Assembly (NCBI GenBank): GCA_031426455.1
Contig: JANPLI010000047.1
Coordinates: 1 to 12,190, forward strand
Source of the DNA: JANNMJ01 sp031426455
GTDB taxonomy: Bacteria; Bacteroidota; Bacteroidia; Cytophagales; Hymenobacteraceae
Direction of reading: 5' to 3'
DNA length: 12,190 bases
Made by a program: the position numbers and the translations under genes. Every line of letters starts with the position of its first letter. Position 1 is the first letter of the stretch. Below are positions 5,726-12,190 of this stretch, piece by piece. The notes beneath the pieces are model-generated. The model saw nothing but the letters and a program-made list of their open reading frames with translations, was not told the origin of the DNA and searched no databases.

Positions 5726-8700
5726 TTACTCGCTCGTCAGCCGGCGCGTCAGCGGGGCGCCGTTGGTGGGACTGACCTGGACCGTGTACACGCCCGCCGG
5801 TAGCGCGGGCAGCGTCAGGATGGAACGGTCAGTAGCGTCGTCCGCAACGGGTGCCAGGCAGGTCAGCACACAGCGGCCCAGGGGGTCGCGCACCGTGACG
5901 GTGGCTTGCCCGCCCGTAACCCCCCGAAGTACCAATTGCGCGGGAGCGGTGCGGGAGGCCGGGTTGGGGTACAAGTCCAGCGTCAGGCCGGTTGCGTTGG
6001 GGCGGGTGCCCGTCACGACCAGCACGCTCAGCGGGGTCGATGGAGCGGACGTGCAACCCGTGGGGCTGCTGGCCGTCAGGGCGTAAGGTCCGGAAGGGCC
6101 GGGGGTGGTAATCAGGTAAGTACTAGCTCCGGCCACGGGCAGCGCCACGCCGTTGAGCAGGAACTGGTAACTGCCGCCCGTTGGTCCGCCGGTGGCGGTG
6201 AGCAGCACGGTGCCGTTGGGTTGCGTGACCTGGGTCAGGACGGGCGCGGTGGGTAGCGCCTCCACGGCCACGGTTACGGGGGCGGACGTCGTGGCGCACC
6301 CTGCCGCGCTGCTGACGGTCACCGTCAGCGTAGCGCTCGTCGTGACGCGGATGGATGTTGTCGTCGCGCCATTCGACCACCGGTACGTTGCGCCCGGTTG
6401 CGGCGCGGGGATCGCGCTGAGGCGCACCGAGTCGCCGGCGCAGAAGGCTACCGGACCGCTGGCCTGAATCTGGGCGACGGGCGGGGCCGTCAGCGTCAGG
6501 GGTTGCGTTTGCACGGCCGGGCAGGGGCCGGCAGCGGTGTAGGTAATCGTATAAATGCCGGCGCTGGAAGTCAGGAGATTAAGTGCGCCGGTAGCGGTGT
6601 CGAACACCAGCCCGGCGGGCGTTGCGCTGAACGTGCCGCCCGCCGCGCCGCTGATGGTCGGGCGGACCGACGCGGCTCCGCCCAGGCAGAACGCCGGGGC
6701 AGCGTAAGAAAAAGCGGCGCTGGGCACCGGGTTGACCGTTACGGTCACGGCCGAGGCGGTATCCGAGCAGCCGGCGGCGTTGGTCACCACCAGCGCATAT
6801 GCCCCGCTCTGGCGGGCCGTCAGCACGGCGCCCGCGACGCCGATGGTCGTGGGTTGGTCATTCAGCAGAAAGCGAACGGTCAGGCCCGGATCGATGGGGC
6901 CGAGCAGCCGAACCGAGTCACCGGCGCAGAAAGTGGTCGGGCCGGCCACGGCTAGCGACGCCATCGGTAGTGGCGAAACGGTAGCCGTGATCGGCACCCG
7001 CAGGCTCTCGCGGCCCCCGGCCGAGCGTACGGCTACGTAATAAGTAGTACTGATGCTCAGGCCGGGCGTGGTGAACGTGGCACCCGTCTGCCCACTAATG
7101 GCGTTGCCGCCTACGGCCTGCGCATACCAGCGGTAAGTTGCGCCCGTGGGGGCGCCGGCAGCCGTCAGCGTCACGGCCCCAGCGCCGCAGCGGGCGGCAT
7201 TCGTGGCTAGCGGCGCGGTGGGTACGGGCAGCACTGAAAAGTTGTAAGCGGCCTGGGCGGAATCGGCGGCGGCCAGCAACTCCGGCAGCGAACGGGCTAC
7301 CAGCAGCGCAAAAGCCACGCGGACAGTGTCGCCGGAAGCCAGCGCGGGCAGGCGGGCCGAAACGAGCTGGGCTACGTCGGACCCGATCACGTCATCGCCG
7401 GCCGTCGTCGTGCTGCTCGTGCCGCCGCGCAGGGCGCGGTATTTTTCGGTCGTCGTCAGCCCATCGGCGATGCGTACGGGCGCCGCCAGCAGGTCGTAAT
7501 TATCGAAGGCGTAGGTGGTGGCGGGCTGGCTACTGAGGAGCTGAAGGCCGGTGTACACGGAGTCGTTGGTGACGGCCGAGACGTAAGCCAGCCGGCGCGC
7601 GGGGTTCCAGCGGGCGCGGTTGTGTTCGTACTGGTAAACGTCCCAGTCGGCGAACAGGCCCGCGTAGCCAGTCGTCAGCGGGGTGGCGTCGCGGTTGATG
7701 ATGTCGTAAGCCACGAAAACCGTCTGTTCGTTGCCGGGCGTGTTGCCGGCCCAGGCCCGCTGCACGACGCGCACATTGGCCTGCGCGGTGCGGGCTGAAT
7801 CCTGAAATACGCCTTCGGCCTGCTGCGTAGCGCCCGGCACGGTGGTAGGGCGGCGGAAGCGAATGGGGTCAATGGTTGCGAAGTCCTTGTCGGGGCGCCC
7901 GACGGTCGTGCCGCGCAGCATATCCGATACCCGCAGCGAATCGCGGCCGATCAGCAGGCCCCCTTCCGATAGCAACTGGTCGCCGCTGTCGAAGCTCACG
8001 CCATCGCCGCGTTTCAGGTTGCCATTGTCGAAACCGATATTGCCGCGGCTCGTGACGGTGGCTTCGAGGCGGTTCGCGTCGAGAGTAACGTAGTCGGGGT
8101 TGACTTCGATGCTGATGTACTGGTAATCAGTGTAACCGCTGGCATCGCGCAGGCCGTAGCGCAGGGGCACGACGGCATTGACGGGCGTTCCCGGCAGCAG
8201 CACCAGCCGGAAAGGCTGCGCGGCATTGGTCGCCGTGCCGAGCGTCGGCAGCGGCCCGGCGCTGAAGGTGCTGGCCAGAATCCGGACGTTGGGCGACGGG
8301 GAGGACAGTGTCACCGTCAGGCCGCGCAGTGGGGCCAGGTAATTTAAAAGGTCGGCCGTCAGCACCAGCGTGTCGCCGGCATAGTAGGGTCTGACGCGGT
8401 TGAAGTGACTCCGCGTGACCCGAACGCTGCGTACGGCTGTATCGCCCAGTGCACGGCGCATATTCAACCGGCCGCGCCCCAGCCGCTCCCGGTAAGGTGC
8501 ATTGCCGGTCAGGGTATAGATGGATGTGTCGGCGGTGATGCGCACCCGCTCAGCGGCCTGAATGCCAGAGAGCAGCGGGAAATGATGGCGCACCAGCGCC
8601 ACGGTGCCCGCCACCAGCGGTGAGGCGAACGAGGAGCCGCTGACGGCGATATAAGCCGAGTCGTTGAGCGAGTAAGTGGTACCGACCTGCCGGCCCGGCG

Positions 8701-9850
8701 CGGCCAGCGAGATCCGGTAAGCCCACGTGTTAGAGGGGCCTTTGATGTCGTTGCGGTCCACGGAAGCCACTGACAGGACGCCGGTGTAGGAGGCGGGATA
8801 CAGATCGAGGTCGGCGGGGGTATTGCCGGCGGCGGCCACCACCACGGCATCGCGGTTCACAGTGGCGTAAGTGATCACGTCCTGCTCAAACTGCGACGGC
8901 GCCCCGGGGCCACCCCAGGAGCAGTTGATGACCTTACAGCCGTGGTCGGCGGCGTACACGATGCCTTCGTAACCGGCGAATCCTCCTTCGGCGGTAGTTG
9001 CGTAGATCTTGATCGGCAGGTAGCGGCACTTGAACGCGGCGCCCGCCACGCCCCGGCCGTTATTGGTGTGCGCGGCCAGCGCGCCGGTCACCAGTACGCC
9101 GTGAAAAGGCTGCGACGTGTTGGCGCCAGCGTCGCAGGAGGGGTTGTTGTCGTGGTCGGCCACATCCCAGCCTTGGAAATTATCCACGTAGCCGTCGTTG
9201 TCGTCGTCGAGGCCGTTGATGGGGTCGGCGTAGTTGCGGGCCTCTCGACCGGTCAGGTCCTGGTGGCTGAACTGGGTGCCGGTATCAGTCACGCCGATCA
9301 CCATCGTGGTGTCGCCCTGTTCGATATCCCAGGCCCGGTAGGCGCGGATATTTTTGAGGTGATACTGGAGGCCACCGACGGAATCGGCGAGTGGGTCGTT
9401 GGGCTGGAACAGGACGTTACGCTCGTAGAGCGGCTCGACGTAAGCCAGGGCGCCGGAAGCCAGCAGCCGGGCGCGGACCCGCGCAAACGGCTGGGCGGCA
9501 TTGTAGCGAATCTGATAAACCAACTGCAGGTCCACCCCTTCGGCGGTGGTGCGCTTGGGGTCAGGGGCTACAGCGCGCGGAAACTTCTGCGTCAGCGGGC
9601 CGGCGCCCACGGCGCGCAATGCGGCTTCAAGGGCCGGGTGCGCAATCCGGTGTTCGCCAGCCAATGGCTTCACATTAGCCTTCAGCTTGAATACCAGCAC
9701 GCCGGGCAGGATGCGGGTGCCGGTTGCGGTACCCGAAACCGGGCGCGGTGCTGCGCCTAAAGCGGGCAGCAGAGCAGCGGAGGCCATAACCAGACCCAAC
9801 GCCCTCCAGGTGAAAGGGCGGAGCAGGGGAGCTAACCAGGGAGTATGCAT
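5726..9850 (-). CDS. Secreted S8 (subtilisin-like) serine protease with Ig-like modules and T9SS tail
   Basis: This is a 1374-residue exported serine endopeptidase. Order: signal peptide (1-~33, ending ALGAAP); propeptide-like region from PGVLVFKLK; S8 catalytic domain (~150-470); beta-rich linker region (~475-870); about five Ig-like modules (~877-957, 962-1040, 1043-1120, 1124-1197, 1200-1278); T9SS sorting domain (~1290-1374; LDLYPNPA, VRDPLGRCV, LPAGVYTVQV). Catalytic residues are Asp189 (VIGVTDTGTQ), His250 (PFHGVLVTG), oxyanion Asn343 (VAAAGNTP) and Ser407 (SGSSFASPLVAG). GLDDDNDGYVDN (214-225) looks like a calcium loop. The His motif is HGVLVTG instead of the usual HGTHVAG. I chose the ATG at 9850 because a clean signal peptide follows; the frame runs to 9979 without one. 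Family and tail point to surface or extracellular protein degradation. The substrate is unknown. Confidence 0.95.
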   Translation of the reverse strand: MHTPWLAPLLRPFTWRALGLVMASAALLPALGAAPRPVSGTATGTRILPGVLVFKLKANVKPLAGEHRIAHPALEAALRAVGAGPLTQKFPRAVAPDPKRTTAEGVDLQLVYQIRYNAAQPFARVRARLLASGALAYVEPLYERNVLFQPNDPLADSVGGLQYHLKNIRAYRAWDIEQGDTTMVIGVTDTGTQFSHQDLTGREARNYADPINGLDDDNDGYVDNFQGWDVADHDNNPSCDAGANTSQPFHGVLVTGALAAHTNNGRGVAGAAFKCRYLPIKIYATTAEGGFAGYEGIVYAADHGCKVINCSWGGPGAPSQFEQDVITYATVNRDAVVVAAAGNTPADLDLYPASYTGVLSVASVDRNDIKGPSNTWAYRISLAAPGRQVGTTYSLNDSAYIAVSGSSFASPLVAGTVALVRHHFPLLSGIQAAERVRITADTSIYTLTGNAPYRERLGRGRLNMRRALGDTAVRSVRVTRSHFNRVRPYYAGDTLVLTADLLNYLAPLRGLTVTLSSPSPNVRILASTFSAGPLPTLGTATNAAQPFRLVLLPGTPVNAVVPLRYGLRDASGYTDYQYISIEVNPDYVTLDANRLEATVTSRGNIGFDNGNLKRGDGVSFDSGDQLLSEGGLLIGRDSLRVSDMLRGTTVGRPDKDFATIDPIRFRRPTTVPGATQQAEGVFQDSARTAQANVRVVQRAWAGNTPGNEQTVFVAYDIINRDATPLTTGYAGLFADWDVYQYEHNRARWNPARRLAYVSAVTNDSVYTGLQLLSSQPATTYAFDNYDLLAAPVRIADGLTTTEKYRALRGGTSSTTTAGDDVIGSDVAQLVSARLPALASGDTVRVAFALLVARSLPELLAAADSAQAAYNFSVLPVPTAPLATNAARCGAGAVTLTAAGAPTGATYRWYAQAVGGNAISGQTGATFTTPGLSISTTYYVAVRSAGGRESLRVPITATVSPLPMASLAVAGPTTFCAGDSVRLLGPIDPGLTVRFLLNDQPTTIGVAGAVLTARQSGAYALVVTNAAGCSDTASAVTVTVNPVPSAAFSYAAPAFCLGGAASVRPTISGAAGGTFSATPAGLVFDTATGALNLLTSSAGIYTITYTAAGPCPAVQTQPLTLTAPPVAQIQASGPVAFCAGDSVRLSAIPAPQPGATYRWSNGATTTSIRVTTSATLTVTVSSAAGCATTSAPVTVAVEALPTAPVLTQVTQPNGTVLLTATGGPTGGSYQFLLNGVALPVAGASTYLITTPGPSGPYALTASSPTGCTSAPSTPLSVLVVTGTRPNATGLTLDLYPNPASRTAPAQLVLRGVTGGQATVTVRDPLGRCVLTCLAPVADDATDRSILTLPALPAGVYTVQVSPTNGAPLTRRLTSE

Positions 9851-10130
9851 CAACGCAAGCGTGCTGACGAAAGAGGGAAGCGCCGCGGGGAAGCGGCCCG
9901 AATGATCGAAAGGCGAACGACTTGCAGGAAGAAGGGGCGAAGAGCGCAAGTCCGGAAAACTGCTACTGCAGCTTCGCACATTGCTACGCTAAGTTCCGGA
10001 GAATAATCGAAAATCAACGCCGCTACCCGCGAAAGCAGCGATTTTGGCGGCAAACGAGGCGAATCGGTCGCTGAACGCTTGGGCGAAGGACGCCAGACAA
10101 GGCGCGGCGGACGGGGTCAGGCGGCTGGCC
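9851..10130 (-). other. 280-bp intergenic region upstream of the protease
   Basis: This gap separates the methyltransferase stop from the protease start and should carry the protease promoter. I see no exact match to the Bacteroidota -7 element TAnnTTTG with a TTTG at proper spacing. An AT-richer patch lies at about 9995-10017. A 7-bp inverted repeat (GACTTGC 9919-9925 with GCAAGTC 9946-9952, 20-nt loop) lies in the likely untranslated leader. No convincing terminator for the methyltransferase gene was found, and no coding potential is evident. Confidence 0.5.
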
Positions 10131-11825
10131 TCAGATTCGGTTACCGGATTCGGGTGCCCGCAGCAGGTTGATGCTCACGGTGGCCAGGTCGGAGTCGGGG
10201 AAGCGGCGGAAAGCGCGCGGGTCGGGTGGCAGGCCAGCCTCGGCGGCGATGCGGCGGAACACGTCCACCTCCACGATGTATTGATCGGAGAAGCCGTGGG
10301 TGGCGTCGTAGGCCGTGGCGGGGGTGCGGCCCAGGTGCGCGGCCGTCAGGGCGGGCGGTAGGGTGTGCAACTCGATCAGCAGCAGGCCAAAACGCTGTAC
10401 GTAGGGCGTCCAGCGGGCCAGATGCTCGCGCAGCGAATCTTCCACATCGGCGTTGCGCAGGCGGGCGCCCCGGTGCGCAAAGGCGCCCGTGGACGTGCTG
10501 ACCCGGCCGGGCGTGGGCGTGGCAGGCGCCAGCCAGGGGCGGTTGTGGTCGAGGAAAGTGCGAACGTTGAGCAGGTCCGAAAGCCCAATGTCGTAGTTCT
10601 CGCGCAGGTCCTGGGCGAGGCGGTCGGGCTGGCCGATATCGCCCCAGATGACTTTGGCCCAGATATCGGCCTTGATCAGGTTGGCGCGCGTCACTTTCAG
10701 CGCGGCCTGGTTGAAGTCGGCCCCAACCAGAAAGAGCGGGTAATCGTCCAGCAGCTTGCCGCGTAGTGTGTGGCGCTCGATGACGGCGAAGAGGTGTTCG
10801 AGGAACGCGCCGTTGCCGCAGCCCATATCCAGGATGCCGCGCGGCTGCTCGTCGATGGGCCGGTTGAAGAGGTCGATGATGAGGCCATCGATCACGTCGA
10901 AGTACCCGGCGTGGGCACCGCCGCTGCCCCAGACGTTTAGCTCGCGGTCCACGTGCTGCTCCGGGGCGCCGGCTGGCACGTTCCACAGGGCAGCGGCATC
11001 GCCGAACAGTAGGCCGTCGAGCCGGGCAAATGTGGGCAGGTACGATACCGTGACACCGTAAGCCGCGCCGCGCCGGGCGAAAAACAGGCCGGTATCGGTG
11101 AACTCGTAGGTCTCGCCGCGTGCCCGGAACCAGCCCAGGTGCGCCAGGAAATCCAGCACCGGCCGGAAGCTGTCGGGGGCTTCGTGAAACTCCTCCGGCC
11201 GGAAGCTCGACTCCATAAAATACTTGTGGAACATCCCGCTCATCCCCAACCGCGCCACCATCGGCCCCACCAGCGCGCCCTCGATATGGCGCAGCACCTG
11301 CGTGTGGGCGGCGCCCTGGACGCCATCGGCTTCGGGTAAATCATAGCGGGTGCGCAGGCGCGCCGCCACGCTGGCCCAGCGGCGGGCCGAGTCGGGCGCG
11401 GCCAGGCGCGGATGCACGGGCGGCAGGCCGTAAAGGGCTACCACGTCGGCATAAAGCCCCGCCAGCGGCAGGGCTGCGCGTCCGACGGGCGTGACGGTAT
11501 AACCGATGGTATCGGCGGCATTGTCGAGGTGCTGCGTGAGCCAGCCTTGTGCGGCCAGCACCCGAAGCGCGACGTTGAGGTAGCCTTCGTTGGCGCGGAA
11601 GGTGGCCGTGAGGTCGGTCAGAGCCACGGGCACGTCTGGGGCGGCGGCATCGGCGGCGAGCAAGTGCGCCAGGACGCCCCGCCGGTGCAGAGCGTCGGCT
11701 ACGGGGGCGGTGGTGATACCGTCGAGGTGCAGGAAGATGGTGGCCCGTAGCGCGGCATTGCGGCTGGCGGGGCGTACCGGAGCCGCAGCGGCGGCCGAAA
11801 GTGTGGGGGAAGGGGCGATTGGCAT
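10131..11825 (-). CDS. Class I SAM-dependent methyltransferase, large, possibly AprA-related
   Basis: The 564-residue protein has a C-terminal Rossmann methyltransferase domain. Motif I is GILDMGCGNGAFLEHLF (330-346), the acidic strand-2 motif is LVGADFN (366-372), and WGDIGQPDRLAQDL (394-407) fits motif II/III. LLNVRTFLDHNRPW (418-431) resembles a block I associate with AprA-type methyltransferases of polyketide systems. The N-terminal half has two helical regions likely to be winged-helix-like (about 30-115 and 220-260), as in O-methyltransferase dimerisation/substrate-lid domains. It has no signal peptide and should be cytoplasmic. The ATG at 11825 is the natural start, with an Ala-rich tail of ~20 residues before homologous-looking sequence. 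No polyketide or peptide synthase genes are in the window, so the substrate is unknown. It is preceded by a possible promoter and dyad. The methyltransferase call is secure; the subfamily is not. Confidence 0.85.
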   Translation of the reverse strand: MPIAPSPTLSAAAAAPVRPASRNAALRATIFLHLDGITTAPVADALHRRGVLAHLLAADAAAPDVPVALTDLTATFRANEGYLNVALRVLAAQGWLTQHLDNAADTIGYTVTPVGRAALPLAGLYADVVALYGLPPVHPRLAAPDSARRWASVAARLRTRYDLPEADGVQGAAHTQVLRHIEGALVGPMVARLGMSGMFHKYFMESSFRPEEFHEAPDSFRPVLDFLAHLGWFRARGETYEFTDTGLFFARRGAAYGVTVSYLPTFARLDGLLFGDAAALWNVPAGAPEQHVDRELNVWGSGGAHAGYFDVIDGLIIDLFNRPIDEQPRGILDMGCGNGAFLEHLFAVIERHTLRGKLLDDYPLFLVGADFNQAALKVTRANLIKADIWAKVIWGDIGQPDRLAQDLRENYDIGLSDLLNVRTFLDHNRPWLAPATPTPGRVSTSTGAFAHRGARLRNADVEDSLREHLARWTPYVQRFGLLLIELHTLPPALTAAHLGRTPATAYDATHGFSDQYIVEVDVFRRIAAEAGLPPDPRAFRRFPDSDLATVSINLLRAPESGNRI

Positions 11826-11867
11826 CGGGAAAAGCAGCGGGGGAAAGGAGGAGAGGTGTCCGCCAAA

Positions 11868-11885
11868 ACAAATGTGGTGATTTGT
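11868..11885. promoter_or_regulatory. Inverted repeat upstream of the methyltransferase gene, possible operator
   Basis: ACAAAT (11868-11873) and ATTTGT (11880-11885) form a perfect 6-bp dyad with a 6-bp spacer (GTGGTG), about 43 bp upstream of the ATG. On the minus strand one arm forms the TTTG end of a possible -7 element. The size suits a dimeric regulator, but a 6-bp dyad can arise by chance. Confidence 0.3.
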
Positions 11886-11897
11886 GGCGAGGTAAAC
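11869..11897 (-). promoter_or_regulatory. Candidate Bacteroidota-type promoter for the methyltransferase gene
   Basis: Minus-strand CACATTTG (11876-11869) matches the Bacteroidota -7 consensus TAnnTTTG except at the first base. GTTTA (11897-11893) lies 16 nt upstream in the place of the -33 TTTG, with slightly short spacing and a last-base mismatch. The implied leader is about 40 nt. Evidence is by eye only. Confidence 0.28.
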
Positions 11898-11949
11898 GGT
11901 TTCAAGCCGTCAGCCGCTAGGGGGTTGGCGCGTGGGAATGGTCCCGGCG

Positions 11950-12190
11950 TCACCGCCGCAAAAAATCGGCAAACGTCTCCTGCATCAGGGCTTGCCCGGC
12001 GCGCAGTTGAGCGTCGGGCACACCGGCCGTGCGGCGGATGACGCGGCGCCCCACGTTGTCGTAGCTCACGACGCCCGCCGGGGTCAGCAGCCCGAATCCG
12101 TCGTTGAAGACATAGAAGGCGAACGGTGTTCGGCCAGGGGCCAGCAGGTTGTGGGAGAAGGGTGGTGGGGTGGTGGGGTGGTGGGGTGGT
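11950..12190 (-). CDS. LTA-synthase/sulfatase-like protein, C-terminal end (partial)
   Basis: An 80-codon frame is open from the right edge to a TGA at 11950-11952. After ten Pro/His/Thr codons made by the terminal octamer repeat it reads FSHNLLAPGRTPFAFYVFND, then GFGLLTPAGVVSYDNVGRRV, and ends MQETFADFLRR. This pattern (NLLAP, pFAFYxFNdGFG, TPxGvvxyDNV, then a short helix ending FLRR) resembles, from memory, the C-terminus of Bacteroidota LTA-synthase-family proteins of the alkaline phosphatase/sulfatase superfamily. These are membrane phosphoglycerol transferases or related hydrolases. The catalytic domain and membrane helices would lie beyond the edge. The end is 124 bp upstream of the methyltransferase start. 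The repeat next to the conserved tail raises the possibility that the gene is altered or broken; this cannot be settled here. A periplasmic location is inferred from the family. Confidence 0.6.
   Translation of the reverse strand, partial: PPHHPTTPPPFSHNLLAPGRTPFAFYVFNDGFGLLTPAGVVSYDNVGRRVIRRTAGVPDAQLRAGQALMQETFADFLRR
12163..12190. repeat. TGGTGGGG octamer array running off the right edge
   Basis: Three perfect copies of TGGTGGGG (12163-12170, 12171-12178, 12179-12186) and a half copy (TGGT) reach the window end. With the preceding GGG at 12160-12162 the plus strand has four G-runs of at least three, separated by 4-nt loops, which fits the canonical G-quadruplex pattern. The octamer differs from those of the 2486-2605 array only in its fifth and sixth bases. 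Confidence 0.93.

Noticed and set aside
8942..9760. Long plus-strand ORF (272 codons) opposite the protease catalytic domain
   Set aside because: High-GC antisense shadow; the minus-strand frame carries all S8 catalytic motifs.
9851..9979. 43-residue N-terminal extension of the protease
   Set aside because: The ATG at 9850 is followed directly by a good signal peptide; the extension would bury it.

Overview
The window is high-GC DNA from a member of the Bacteroidota. The best guess is a Cytophagales bacterium of the Hymenobacter type. Two proteins end in a type IX secretion (T9SS) C-terminal sorting domain (PNP motif, LRDxLGR / VRDPLGR, then LxxGVYxxxV), a machinery confined to this phylum. 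A DUF4159 gene sits beside rsmE, start codons lack clear Shine-Dalgarno sequences, and the FHS-family sugar permease and LTA-synthase-like tail also fit. The genus is an inference from composition and general resemblance.

Layout: one plus-strand gene at the left edge (1-701, the end of an FG-GAP/VCBS T9SS cargo protein) converges on a long run of minus-strand genes. Read in their own direction from the right edge, these are: the C-terminal end of a probable LTA-synthase/sulfatase-like protein (12190-11950), an AprA-like or unassigned SAM methyltransferase (11825-10131), a 1374-residue secreted S8 (subtilisin) protease with Ig-like modules and a T9SS tail (9850-5726), rsmE (5675-4929), a DUF4159 protein (4889-4191), an FHS-family sugar permease (4081-2663), murB (2477-1425) and a secreted thioredoxin-fold/peroxiredoxin-like protein (1357-755). 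Gaps of 50 and 39 bp make protease-rsmE-DUF4159 a possible transcription unit. murB and the peroxiredoxin-like gene are 67 bp apart. No single pathway unites the genes: they cover cell-wall synthesis, ribosome modification, sugar uptake and secreted proteins. No rRNA, tRNA, CRISPR, insertion sequence or phage gene was seen, and no gene-free stretch exceeds 300 bp.

The unusual content is in the short tandem arrays. Three arrays share an 8-bp period: TGGTRAGG/TGGTAGGG-type octamers (2486-2605), TCAGTCAC (2631-2670) and TGGTGGGG (12163 to the right edge). The first two fill the permease-murB gap. They supply the permease's last codons and stop, and they abut the murB TTG start codon, giving murB a predicted leader with no G for about 144 nt. 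The third appears to lie inside a reading frame. I did not find a convincing new multi-gene system; the octamer arrays and their positions at gene boundaries are the observation most worth following.
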